Positions 27,573 through 36,047 of a stretch of 44,049 nt of DNA are shown here, piece after piece. Source of the stretch: an uncultured Prevotellaceae bacterium (GTDB lineage: Bacteria; Bacteroidota; Bacteroidia; Bacteroidales; Bacteroidaceae). A program made the position numbers and the translations under genes. Location: assembly GCA_902784065.1 (NCBI GenBank), contig CACZTJ010000036.1, positions 1 through 44,049 on the forward strand, read 5' to 3'. The notes below the pieces were generated by a model. It did not search any database and was not told where the DNA came from. It saw nothing but the letters and a program-made list of their open reading frames with translations. Every line of letters starts with the position of its first letter. Positions within the stretch are counted from its first letter, which is position 1.

Positions 27573-28180
27573 AGTTCGAGGAAATTCTTAAGTATTTGTT
27601 CACCCACCTTGCCACTCTTTTCTGGGTGGAACTGGCAGGCATAGAAATTGTCCTTGTGCATTGAGGCAGAGTAGGGCAGGATATAATCTGCTGTGGCAAT
27701 AGTTTCTTCGCAGATAGGTACATAGTACGAATGTACAAAATAAACATAAGGTTTCTCACCCAATCCCTCCATCAACGGATCACATTTTCCACCATTCATC
27801 TTACATCTTACATCCAAATCATTCCATCCCATACAAGGCACCTTGTCTTCATGACGTTGTGGCTGGAAACGCTTCACCTCGGCATCAAAGATACCGATAC
27901 AGTCCGTGTCGCCCTCTTCTGAATGCTTGCAGAGCAACTGCTGTCCCACACAGATACCAAACACAGGCTGCTTCAGGTCGCGGATCATCTGGTCAAGTCC
28001 ACGGGATCTCAGATAGTCCATCGCCTCGCCAGCATGACCTTGTCCTGGGAAAAGCACGCGATCTGCCTTTTTCAGCAGTTCGGCATCATCGGTCAGTAGG
28101 GGTTCAATACCCATTCGTCGAAGTGCATTCACCACCGAATAGATATTTCCTGCGTTATATTTTACGATTGCTATTTGCAT
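27569..28180 (-). CDS. hisH: Imidazole glycerol phosphate synthase glutamine amidotransferase subunit
   Basis: Class I glutaminase that passes ammonia to HisF. 203 residues, normal length. Nucleophile C77 is in GICVGQQLL; the His-Glu pair is in CQFHPEKSGKVG. Oxyanion strand is FPGQGHAG. It abuts purU (28181) without a gap and overlaps hisA by 4 bases. hisG, hisD, hisC and hisB are not in the window. Confidence 0.96.
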   Translation of the reverse strand: MQIAIVKYNAGNIYSVVNALRRMGIEPLLTDDAELLKKADRVLFPGQGHAGEAMDYLRSRGLDQMIRDLKQPVFGICVGQQLLCKHSEEGDTDCIGIFDAEVKRFQPQRHEDKVPCMGWNDLDVRCKMNGGKCDPLMEGLGEKPYVYFVHSYYVPICEETIATADYILPYSASMHKDNFYACQFHPEKSGKVGEQILKNFLEL

Positions 28181-29044
28181 TTATGAGAAGATGATAGTTT
28201 TATTCTTGTAAGTCAGGATCTTGCGCTGGATATGTTTGCTAACAGCATGTGAGAGCACGATCTTCTCCAGATCCTTACCCTTCAGTACCAGACTCTCTGG
28301 CGTATCCTTGTGGGTGATGCGGGTCACATCCTGCTCAATGATAGGACCTGCGTCCAAGTCAGCCGTAACATAATGACTGGTGGCACCGATAATCTTTACA
28401 CCGCGCTCCCATGCCTGATGGTAAGGCTTGGCACCGATAAAGGCCGGCAGGAACGAGTGGTGGATATTGATGATATGATGCGGATATTCGGCAATCATTT
28501 CATCGCTGATAATCTGCATATAACGAGCTAATACGATAAATGAGATATCTTCCTTCTTCAGCAGCTCCATCTCAGCAGCCTCTACCTCAGCTTTGTTAGA
28601 GTGGTCTTTCTTGATGCTCCATACGTAATAGGGAATACCAAACTGATCGGCCACATAGCGCAGATCCTCATGGTTTGACACGATACAGGGAATGTCGCAC
28701 TTAAACTCTCCAGCCTTCCAGCGAGCCAAGAGGTCATAAAGACAATGACTCATCTTCGATACAAAGATGGCCATGCGTGGTCGCTTGTCGCTATAATAAA
28801 GGTTGAACTTCATCTGATAGCGCTGGGCATAGAGCGTGGTGATATAGTCGTATAACTTATCACGTGGAATCAGGAAACCCTCAAGTTCCCATTCTATACG
28901 CATGAAAAACATACCTTCTACCTTGTCCACATATTGGTCGAGATAGACGATGTTACCCTTGTTATCGGTGATAAATTTAGTCACTTCAGAGATGATGCCC
29001 TGTTGGTCAGGACAGTGCAAAAGCAGTATTGCTGTCGTATCCAT
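28181..29044 (-). CDS. purU: Formyltetrahydrofolate deformylase
   Basis: Hydrolyses 10-formyl-THF to formate and THF, controlling the one-carbon pool; the HisF by-product AICAR also needs formyl-THF for recycling, so the link to the his genes makes sense. 287 residues: an N-terminal ACT domain (1-85, LLLHCPDQQGIISEVTKFI) and a formyltransferase-fold domain with YMQIISDEMI, the catalytic His in NIHHSFLPAFIGAKPYHQA, and the Asp in TADLDAGPII. First gene of the leftward run. Confidence 0.94.
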   Translation of the reverse strand: MDTTAILLLHCPDQQGIISEVTKFITDNKGNIVYLDQYVDKVEGMFFMRIEWELEGFLIPRDKLYDYITTLYAQRYQMKFNLYYSDKRPRMAIFVSKMSHCLYDLLARWKAGEFKCDIPCIVSNHEDLRYVADQFGIPYYVWSIKKDHSNKAEVEAAEMELLKKEDISFIVLARYMQIISDEMIAEYPHHIINIHHSFLPAFIGAKPYHQAWERGVKIIGATSHYVTADLDAGPIIEQDVTRITHKDTPESLVLKGKDLEKIVLSHAVSKHIQRKILTYKNKTIIFS

Positions 29045-29082
29045 CTATTCTTGTTTTTTATACTCTTTTCTATTTCAAGGTG

Positions 29083-29090
29083 CAAAGGTA
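29083..29090 (-). promoter_or_regulatory. Putative -7 element for the purU-his-lys run
   Basis: CAAAGGTA reads TACCTTTG leftward, an exact TAnnTTTG, 38 bases upstream of the purU ATG. A -33 TTTG at the usual distance (about 29111) is not seen. A 16-base perfect AT palindrome lies further upstream at 29125-29140. Confidence 0.45.
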
Positions 29091-29124
29091 TAAAAAAAGA
29101 TTGATTTTAAGCACATTCTACCCT

Positions 29125-29140
29125 TAAAATAATTATTTTA
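29125..29140. repeat. 16-base perfect AT palindrome between purU and the M15/sialidase gene
   Basis: TAAAATAATTATTTTA equals its own reverse complement and is flanked by C-runs on both sides. It lies about 35 bases upstream of the purU -7 box and 15 bases after the stop codon of the M15/sialidase gene. It could be an operator or part of a weak terminator; sequence alone does not decide. Confidence 0.6.
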
Positions 29141-29154
29141 CCCCCAAAAAGATT

Positions 29155-30927
29155 TCATAGAGCAAGAAGATTTATGATGCTACATTCAACATCTTCTTTG
29201 TTGGTGGAGTAGGTGATATAGAGTTTTTCATGACATAAGATGGCTTTTGGGTAGTTATAGCCTATGGTTTTATAACGGCCTTCATAGCGGCGTGAGGGCA
29301 GTTCATTGGAAGCGCCACTACGTAAGAGAATGGCTTGGTCGAATGTGACACCATCGGAACTTAGTTGAAGAACAAGTGGCCAACGACGTTTGCCATTGGC
29401 TGGACAAGAAACGATAAATGCGGTACCGTCGGGCAGGTTGCCTGCACACTGTTTGGTGCGTCCATCAGGCATGTTTGTGAGTGCAGGCTTGGTATATATC
29501 TGTCCGTTGTCAGTGCTGATAGCAGCCAGTTTTCGAAAGCTGCTCTTTTGGTCGCGAAACAGCATGACAATCGTACCATCAGCTTGTAAATATTGGCTCG
29601 GTTCGATCTCGCGTGATGATTTTCCGTTGTCTTCTGCCTGGAAGGATGCTTTATGCCAACCGCTGACACCACGAGGATTGTCTGTATATACCGGAAAGAC
29701 GTGCAACCCTGGCATAAAGTGTGTAGCTCCAATGATCCGACCATCAGGTAGAGTGTAAGGATCCTGTTCCAATACCCCCTCCATCTCGTTTCCGTCTGCC
29801 ATCCTTACAGGCTGCATCTGACTCCAAGTGTGTCCGTCAGTGGTAATCATGTAATTTGTTTTTCCACCTCGTGGCTCTAGGCCTTTCTGCCAGGTATCGA
29901 TAAAAGCAGTGAGTGTATCGCCTCGTACCAACCATCCGCCCGATGTACAATAATAGGCATCTGTAGGCAATGCCAACGGTTGTGGTTTGCCCCATGTCTC
30001 TCCGTCATCGACACTCACACTATAAGCCACCCATGTATCATCGCTGTCCTCATCTTTCGGTGAACTCTGCCACATGCAGAATAACTTCCCCTTAAACGCA
30101 GTCATCACAACACCGTTGGCATAATGATCTGTCTGGTCATCAGCGTGAAAGACAGTAACGGTTTTGACTGCAGGCGAGGGTGAGAGTCCAGCTGTTTCGT
30201 AATTGGTGGTGTCAATGATGCCATCGGCTAATGTAGGCAACTGGCTGCTAGTATCTACCGATGACGATAAGGGTTGACGGTATTCGAAATGCTGATAGTC
30301 TTTGACGGAACGCCAAGCGCCGCCCCAGGTGAAACCATGTTTGATAAAGAGCTTATAACAGAGATCATCAGTGGTGATCTTATAACGGAAGTTCTTCTTG
30401 CGATCGACATATGGCAAACCTGTAGCTGGTTCAACGATGCGATGCCCGTCTTTTTTACTATACCGGATGTAAGGGTTGTAGAGCGGATTGATGTCGATGG
30501 CTAATCCATAGGCATGCTTTGAGAGATTCTTTGTTCCTGATACGATACGATAATTGAAGCAACTGGTGTTGTTTGCACGCATTTGACGCTCATCATCGGC
30601 ATCATAATTGTCGGATAAAGTGATACGTTCAATGGGATAACGAGCCTCATAAAGCGCACGGAAGATGGTGAGGAGCTTTGTTACTATGAGTTTATTGCAG
30701 ACAAGCTCACCCTGATGGGTACGTCCGTCGTAATCACAGTGAAGAACTTTCAGATAGCGCAGGTCTGCCCGATGGATATGGGGATTAGGCTGATAGCTGC
30801 GCCCCTGCATGAAATGCCAGATACTATCAGGGATAGGCTGAGCAGAGAATCCCTTAGAAAGTGTCTGGCCTTGCAGGCATAAAGCACTGCAAAGCCAGAC
30901 AAATATGAAAAAGTAATTTCGTATCAT
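29155..30927 (-). CDS. Secreted M15-type peptidase fused to a sialidase-like beta-propeller
   Basis: 590 residues with a likely signal peptide (1-21, cut near LQGQT). Residues about 40-220 form an M15 / VanY-type peptidoglycan peptidase domain with metal ligands H138 and D145 in SKHAYGLAID and H213 in DYQHFEY. Residues about 225-590 resemble a BNR-type sialidase propeller, with Asp-box units SVDDGETW, TTDGHTW, STDNGQIYT and SSDGVTF. No lipobox is seen. It starts immediately after the hppA stop codon, so it is probably co-transcribed with hppA. Whether the propeller is a hydrolase or a glycan-binding module is unknown; typical sialidase Arg/Tyr residues cannot be placed with confidence. Confidence 0.78.
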   Translation of the reverse strand: MIRNYFFIFVWLCSALCLQGQTLSKGFSAQPIPDSIWHFMQGRSYQPNPHIHRADLRYLKVLHCDYDGRTHQGELVCNKLIVTKLLTIFRALYEARYPIERITLSDNYDADDERQMRANNTSCFNYRIVSGTKNLSKHAYGLAIDINPLYNPYIRYSKKDGHRIVEPATGLPYVDRKKNFRYKITTDDLCYKLFIKHGFTWGGAWRSVKDYQHFEYRQPLSSSVDTSSQLPTLADGIIDTTNYETAGLSPSPAVKTVTVFHADDQTDHYANGVVMTAFKGKLFCMWQSSPKDEDSDDTWVAYSVSVDDGETWGKPQPLALPTDAYYCTSGGWLVRGDTLTAFIDTWQKGLEPRGGKTNYMITTDGHTWSQMQPVRMADGNEMEGVLEQDPYTLPDGRIIGATHFMPGLHVFPVYTDNPRGVSGWHKASFQAEDNGKSSREIEPSQYLQADGTIVMLFRDQKSSFRKLAAISTDNGQIYTKPALTNMPDGRTKQCAGNLPDGTAFIVSCPANGKRRWPLVLQLSSDGVTFDQAILLRSGASNELPSRRYEGRYKTIGYNYPKAILCHEKLYITYSTNKEDVECSIINLLAL

Positions 30928-33117
30928 TTACGAGAAGGCTACTGTAAGTCCTGCCATCACGATGCTAACCATCGACATGAGCTTAATCAAAATGTTAAGT
31001 GAAGGACCAGAGGTGTCCTTGAAAGGATCGCCTACGGTATCACCAACGATACAAGCCTTATGGGCAAACGAACCCTTTCCACCGAAGTTACCTTCCTCAA
31101 TATTCTTCTTGGCGTTATCCCAAGCACCACCTGCATTAGCCATGAAGACAGCAAGGGTGAATCCGCCTGCCAGACCACCTACGAGCAAGCCTAACACACC
31201 AGCTACACCGAGGATGATACCTACGAGGATAGGAATCAGGATGGCGAGGATAGAGGGCACGATCATTTCGTGCTGAGCAGCACGTGTAGAGATCTCCACA
31301 CAACGACCATAGTCGGGTGTGCCTGTACCTTCGAGGATACCGGCAATCTCACGGAACTGACGACGTACCTCCTGTACCATCTTCTCTGCTGCACGGCCTA
31401 CGGCTTCCATTGTCATACCACAGAACAGGAACGCAGCCATAGCACCGATGAAGGCACCTACGATGACGCGGGGGTTCATCAGGTTGATCTGGAAGTAGTT
31501 CATGAAGTCAGGGATAGTAGCATCGGTAGCAGCAATGACATCACCAGCCACATTCGTTAGGGTCTGTCCGGCACGTACCATCGCGATCTTGATTTCCTCA
31601 ATGTAAGAAGCGAGGAGAGCGAGAGCTGTGAGGGCAGCAGAACCAATAGCGAAGCCCTTGCCAGTAGCAGCTGTGGTGTTGCCCAGTGCGTCGAGGGCAT
31701 CAGTTCGATGACGTACCTCTTCACCCAGACCGCACATCTCTGCATTACCGCCAGCATTGTCGGCAATTGGTCCGTATGCGTCGGTAGCAAGGGTGATGCC
31801 CAGTGTAGAGAGCATACCTACAGCAGCAATACCGATACCATAGAGACCATGTGACAAGGATTCTGATGACATAGAGAGGTCGAAACCATTGGCGCAGAGG
31901 TAGCTAAGCATGATGGCGACACCAATGGTGATGACAGGGATACAGGTAGAGATCATACCCGTACCAATACCTTTAATAATCACCGTAGCTGGACCTGTCA
32001 GACCTGCTTCAGAAATCTTCTTCGTAGGATTGTAAGAATGAGAGGTATAATACTCCGTGGCTTGTCCGATGATGACACCGGCAGCCAGACCTGAGATAAC
32101 AGAGAAGGAGAGTCCCAACCAGTTCTCGATATCCAAGAGATTGAGAATGATGAAAGAGGCAATGGCGATGAGGATAGCGCTGACATTCGTTCCTACAGAG
32201 AGGGAGTGGAGCAGATCCTTCATCGTAGCACCTTCCTTAGTACGTACCAGGAAGATACCCAGCAGTGAGAGGAACACACCAACGGCAGCAATCAACATGG
32301 GAGCAATAACTGCCTTAAGCTGGATATCGATACCTGCAACAGCAAAGGCAGCAGCACCGAGGGCAGCAGTAGAAAGTACGGAACCACAATAGCTCTCGTA
32401 GAGGTCGGCACCCATACCAGCCACGTCGCCTACATTATCACCAACATTATCAGCAATAGTAGCGGGGTTACGGGGATCATCCTCAGGGATATCTGCCTCA
32501 ACCTTACCTACAATGTCGGCACCTACGTCGGCAGCCTTGGTGTAGATACCACCACCTACACGAGCAAAGAGCGCCTGTGTAGAAGCACCCATACCGAAGG
32601 TCAACATCGTGGTGGTGATAGAGATGAGTCCGTCAGGATCGAAGTGGTTAAGCACGACAAACCAGATGGCGATGTCGAGCAGACCAAGACCTACTACCGT
32701 GAGACCCATCACTGCACCAGAACGGAAGGCAATCTTCAAACCTGCATTCAGACTCTCACGCGCAGCATTTGCCGTACGAGCAGAAGCATAGGTAGCTGTC
32801 TTCATACCAAAGAATCCGGCGAGACCTGAGAAGAAACCACCAGTAAGGAAGGCAAATGGCACCCAGGGGTTCTGCACATTCAAGCCATAGGCCATGAAAG
32901 CAAAGAGGGCACAGAGTACCACGAAGACGATGCAGACCACCTTATACTGCTGTTTGAGGTAGGCCATAGCACCTTTACGCACATAAAGTGCAATCTCTTT
33001 CATACGAGGCGTGCCTTCATCAGCTGCCATCATCTGGCGGAAGAAGAACCACGCCATACTCAGTGCCACGAGCGATGCTACGGGCACGAGCCAGAATACT
33101 GCGGGGATGTTCATCAT
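30928..33117 (-). CDS. hppA: Membrane-bound ion-pumping pyrophosphatase (K+-dependent type)
   Basis: Couples PPi hydrolysis to cation pumping across the inner membrane. 729 residues with about 16 membrane segments. Substrate and metal motifs are DNVGDNVGDVAGMGADLYESY-like (DVAGMGADL), GGAWDNAKK and GDTVGDPFKDTSGP. The stretch GNTTAATGKGFAIGS has Ala where K+-independent H+-pumps have Lys (GNTTKA), so it belongs to the K+-dependent class. These include Na+ pumps and dual Na+/H+ pumps reported for Bacteroides, so H+ should not be assumed. Likely benefits from PPi made by biosynthesis. Start ATG at 33117 (a second ATG follows at 33114). Confidence 0.95.
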   Translation of the reverse strand: MMNIPAVFWLVPVASLVALSMAWFFFRQMMAADEGTPRMKEIALYVRKGAMAYLKQQYKVVCIVFVVLCALFAFMAYGLNVQNPWVPFAFLTGGFFSGLAGFFGMKTATYASARTANAARESLNAGLKIAFRSGAVMGLTVVGLGLLDIAIWFVVLNHFDPDGLISITTTMLTFGMGASTQALFARVGGGIYTKAADVGADIVGKVEADIPEDDPRNPATIADNVGDNVGDVAGMGADLYESYCGSVLSTAALGAAAFAVAGIDIQLKAVIAPMLIAAVGVFLSLLGIFLVRTKEGATMKDLLHSLSVGTNVSAILIAIASFIILNLLDIENWLGLSFSVISGLAAGVIIGQATEYYTSHSYNPTKKISEAGLTGPATVIIKGIGTGMISTCIPVITIGVAIMLSYLCANGFDLSMSSESLSHGLYGIGIAAVGMLSTLGITLATDAYGPIADNAGGNAEMCGLGEEVRHRTDALDALGNTTAATGKGFAIGSAALTALALLASYIEEIKIAMVRAGQTLTNVAGDVIAATDATIPDFMNYFQINLMNPRVIVGAFIGAMAAFLFCGMTMEAVGRAAEKMVQEVRRQFREIAGILEGTGTPDYGRCVEISTRAAQHEMIVPSILAILIPILVGIILGVAGVLGLLVGGLAGGFTLAVFMANAGGAWDNAKKNIEEGNFGGKGSFAHKACIVGDTVGDPFKDTSGPSLNILIKLMSMVSIVMAGLTVAFS

Positions 33118-33160
33118 TTACAAGGGCTTTTTAAAAGGGTTATTATTTGTTGGAATTTGG

Positions 33161-33994
33161 TTATTCCTCTACGTAGTCTAGCATGTTTGCAGCCTCGTCT
33201 TCGGGGTCTTCAGAACCCAGATCCATCATCGTGGAGTAGTTGTCCTCGGTGATCTCATCGTCGTTGGGATCCTGTACCTCATCATCTTCATCATCGTGAG
33301 AGCTGTAATTGTCTTCTACTTCGTAGTCTTCATTGTCGTTATCTTCAAGATCGTCATCACTGCTGCTCTTATCAGAGAACTTCATCTTGATCTTCTCTTC
33401 TTCTGGCTTAAGCTTCGCAAAGATAGCCTCTACCCAGCCTCCTTTGGACACTTCGAGTACATCGAAGCCATCTTCTACCTTCTTATCATACATACCGCCT
33501 TTCTTGTGGAGACGATCTTTGGGAAGGGTAGTAGTGGAGATATCGAAGCCACTGAGGATAATGTCCTGAATGGACTGTGACAGAGAATCCCAGCCACCAC
33601 CGAAGTTACGATCGATGACCTCAAGTAACTTTGCGGCTGAGATATGACGGATATTCTCGTATGAGAGATCAGTAACACGCATGATAGGACGTTTCTTAAT
33701 AGCCCAGGTGAATTTCAGGTTCTCTTCGAACTTAATATCCATCACTTTATAGCCACGCTTCTCATAGCCTTTTTTAACAAGGGGACCTTCTTCTTTGATT
33801 TCCTCAATGAGAAAAGCACTCTTGAAGATATCAAGATAATGCTGAATGTTTTCTTTTACTTCTGCGTCTTTCGTAGCTGCTTCCCACATACGGAACACAT
33901 CGTTCTCTTGGATGTCCCATACACTGTTCTTAGTGACGGCCTTAATAGATAATGCAGGATTACTTTCCGGTTGTTGTTGTTTTGTTCTTGCCAT
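33161..33994 (-). CDS. Conserved-looking protein of unknown function with acidic C-terminal tail
   Basis: 277 residues, cytoplasmic, no signal or membrane segment. Residues 1-205 are a mixed, ordered-looking domain containing RMWEAATKDAEVKENIQHYL, GYEKRGYKVMDIKF and SISAAKLLEV-like HISAAKLLEVIDRNFGGGWDSL. The last ~73 residues are extremely rich in Asp and Glu with some Ser and Asn, so that end is probably disordered. I do not recognise the family. The frame opens to a TTG at 34057, but that lies upstream of a good promoter (34046-34015), so the ATG at 33994 is the start. It is 43 bases upstream of hppA. Acidic tails occur in DNA mimics, RNA-polymerase delta-like subunits and chaperones; none is shown here. 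Confidence 0.8.
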   Translation of the reverse strand: MARTKQQQPESNPALSIKAVTKNSVWDIQENDVFRMWEAATKDAEVKENIQHYLDIFKSAFLIEEIKEEGPLVKKGYEKRGYKVMDIKFEENLKFTWAIKKRPIMRVTDLSYENIRHISAAKLLEVIDRNFGGGWDSLSQSIQDIILSGFDISTTTLPKDRLHKKGGMYDKKVEDGFDVLEVSKGGWVEAIFAKLKPEEEKIKMKFSDKSSSDDDLEDNDNEDYEVEDNYSSHDDEDDEVQDPNDDEITEDNYSTMMDLGSEDPEDEAANMLDYVEE

Positions 33995-34014
33995 AATAAT
34001 ACTAAATTTTTCTG

Positions 34015-34046
34015 CAAATGTAACCACTTTATTTTTTATTAGCAAG
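34015..34046 (-). promoter_or_regulatory. Promoter for the acidic-tail gene
   Basis: Leftward CTTG (34046-34043), 20 bases, TACATTTG (34022-34015): one mismatch in the -33 box and an exact TAnnTTTG -7 box. The ATG follows 20 bases after the -7 box, giving a leader of roughly a dozen bases. It fixes the start codon at 33994. Confidence 0.7.
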
Positions 34047-34082
34047 TTTTTGGGCAATATTTTTTTTAATAATCGAAATAAA

Positions 34083-34114
34083 TTTGGTTTTTCGCGTACT
34101 TATTCGTAATTTTG
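34083..34114 (+). promoter_or_regulatory. Promoter for rarA
   Basis: Rightward TTTG, 20 bases, TAATTTTG: a perfect Bacteroidetes promoter. The rarA ATG lies only 12 bases after the -7 box, so the message has almost no leader. It also rules out the TTG at 34112, which lies inside the -7 box. Positions may be off by one base. Confidence 0.8.
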
Positions 34115-34126
34115 CAACCAAATATT

Positions 34127-35401
34127 ATGGTTCAACCACTGGCTGAAAGACTCAGACCTCGCACGCTCGACGATTATATCGGACAGCAACACTTGGTGGG
34201 CGAGGGTGCCGTCCTGCGAAAAATGATAGAAGCAGGGCGGATTTCATCGTTTATACTTTGGGGACCTCCAGGCGTGGGTAAAACCACGTTGGCACAGATT
34301 ATAGCCCACAGGTTGGAGACACCTTTCTATACATTGTCAGCAGTGACCAGCGGTGTGAAGGATGTGAGGGATGTGATTGAGAAGGCCCAGAAAGGACGTT
34401 TTTTCAATGAGGCATCACCTATTTTATTTATAGATGAAATCCATCGTTTTTCCAAGTCGCAGCAGGATTCGCTGTTGGGTGCTGTGGAGAAAGGCATCGT
34501 AACGCTGATTGGTGCTACTACAGAGAATCCTTCGTTTGAGGTAATCCGCCCCTTGCTCTCGCGCTGTCAGCTCTATGTGCTGAAATCGTTGGAGAAGGAT
34601 GATTTGCTAAAGCTGATTGACAGGGCTATCCATCAGGACACGATCCTGAAAGAAAGGAAGATTGAACTGAAGGAGACGAGTGCGATGCTGCGCTATAGTG
34701 GTGGTGACGCCCGGAAACTGTTGAATATCCTTGAGCTTGTGGTGGAAGCGGAATCTGCAGGCGAAGTCGTGATTACCGACGAGGTGGTGGAGAACCGTCT
34801 CCAACAGAATCCACTGGCCTATGATAAGGACGGGGAGATGCACTATGACATCATCTCGGCCTTCATTAAGAGTATCAGAGGTTCCGATCCTGACGCAGCT
34901 CTCTACTGGCTGGCTAGAATGATTGAGGGTGGGGAGGATCCGCAGTTTATCGCCAGACGACTGATTATCAGTGCCTCTGAGGATATAGGGCTGGCGAACC
35001 CCAATGCTCTGTTGCTGGCAAATACAGCTTTTGATGCGGTGATGAAGATTGGTTGGCCTGAAGGTAGGATTCCCTTGGCAGAGGCTACCGTATATCTGGC
35101 CACCTCGCCTAAGAGCAATAGTGCCTATCTGGGTGTTGATGCCGCATTGGCCAAGGTCAGAGAGACGGGTAATCTGTCTGTGCCACTACCAATCAGGAAT
35201 GCTCCCACTCAGCTGATGAAGGAGCTGGGCTATCATGATGGCTATAAGTATCCGCACGATTATCCTGGACATTTCATAGAGCAGCAGTATCTGCCAGATG
35301 AGCTGGTAGATGAAAGATTCTGGCACGGACAGCATAATCCCACTGAGGAGAAGCTGTATCAGCGTATGGTGAACTATTGGGGGAAGAGATTTGAGAAGTG
35401 A
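34127..35401 (+). CDS. rarA: Replication-associated recombination protein A (AAA+ ATPase)
   Basis: RarA/MgsA family, the bacterial relative of WRNIP1, acting at stalled replication forks. 424 residues from the ATG. Seen: QPLAERLRPRTLDDYIGQ at the N-terminus, Walker A GPPGVGKTT (46-54), Walker B LFIDEIHRFSKSQQD, sensor 1 GATTENPSFEV, and the C-terminal SDPDAALYWLARMIEGGED region needed for tetramer assembly and DNA binding. First gene of a rightward unit with a TRIC-like protein and dnaB, linking it to replication. Confidence 0.95.
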   Translation: MVQPLAERLRPRTLDDYIGQQHLVGEGAVLRKMIEAGRISSFILWGPPGVGKTTLAQIIAHRLETPFYTLSAVTSGVKDVRDVIEKAQKGRFFNEASPILFIDEIHRFSKSQQDSLLGAVEKGIVTLIGATTENPSFEVIRPLLSRCQLYVLKSLEKDDLLKLIDRAIHQDTILKERKIELKETSAMLRYSGGDARKLLNILELVVEAESAGEVVITDEVVENRLQQNPLAYDKDGEMHYDIISAFIKSIRGSDPDAALYWLARMIEGGEDPQFIARRLIISASEDIGLANPNALLLANTAFDAVMKIGWPEGRIPLAEATVYLATSPKSNSAYLGVDAALAKVRETGNLSVPLPIRNAPTQLMKELGYHDGYKYPHDYPGHFIEQQYLPDELVDERFWHGQHNPTEEKLYQRMVNYWGKRFEK

Positions 35402-35416
35402 GGAGTGTGAGAATTT

Positions 35417-36043
35417 GTGGAACAGGACGTTATCATAAGAATCATTGAGTTGCTGGGTACATTTGCCTTTGCCATCTCAGGTATCAGGCATGCGGCTGCC
35501 AAGCACTTCGACTGGTTTGGTGGCTATGTCTGTGGCGTGGCAGTGGCTATTGGAGGCGGTACAATCCGTGACGTGATGCTAGGGACAACCCCATTCTGGA
35601 TGACTACACCGATTTACCTGATTTGTACAGGCATAGCACTATTGACAGTGGCGTTCTTCGGACGTTGGATGGAACCCTTGAAAAATGCATGGTTCGTGTT
35701 CGACACCTTAGGACTGGCACTGTTTACAATCGCAGGTATCCAGAAGAGCATCGCCTTCGGACAACCTTTCTGGGTGGCAATCATCATGGGTTGTATCACT
35801 GGTTCGGCCGGTGGCGTGATCCGTGATGTGCTTCTGAACAATGAGCCTGTGATCTTCCACAAAGAGATCTATGCGATGGCTTGTGTGCTGGGCGGATTGG
35901 CCTATTGGGGTCTGATGGATCTGGGGGTGTCGGCAGAGTTTAGCGCCATCGTGAGTTTCGTGGTGACCTGTCTGGTAAGATTCCTAGCAGTGAGGTATCA
36001 TATCTCCCTTCCCATACTGAAAGAAATTAAAGAACAAAAATAA
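35417..36043 (+). CDS. TRIC-family (UPF0126) trimeric cation channel
   Basis: 208 residues with about seven membrane segments and a clear internal duplication: GGGTIRDVML in the first half and GGVIRDVLLN in the second, the hallmark of bacterial TRIC (YadS/YicG-type) channels. These form trimers conducting monovalent cations in the inner membrane. The start is a GTG at 35417, 15 bases after rarA. It is 4 bases from dnaB, so it is co-transcribed with DNA-maintenance genes although its physiological role here is unclear. Confidence 0.9.
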   Translation: MEQDVIIRIIELLGTFAFAISGIRHAAAKHFDWFGGYVCGVAVAIGGGTIRDVMLGTTPFWMTTPIYLICTGIALLTVAFFGRWMEPLKNAWFVFDTLGLALFTIAGIQKSIAFGQPFWVAIIMGCITGSAGGVIRDVLLNNEPVIFHKEIYAMACVLGGLAYWGLMDLGVSAEFSAIVSFVVTCLVRFLAVRYHISLPILKEIKEQK

Positions 36044-36047
36044 ATAA

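Noticed and set aside
33995-34057. TTG-initiated extension of the acidic-tail protein
   Set aside because: The extension spans the gene's own promoter, so it would not be transcribed from that site.
34112-34126. TTG start for rarA
   Set aside because: The codon lies inside the -7 box; the ATG at 34127 gives the family N-terminus.
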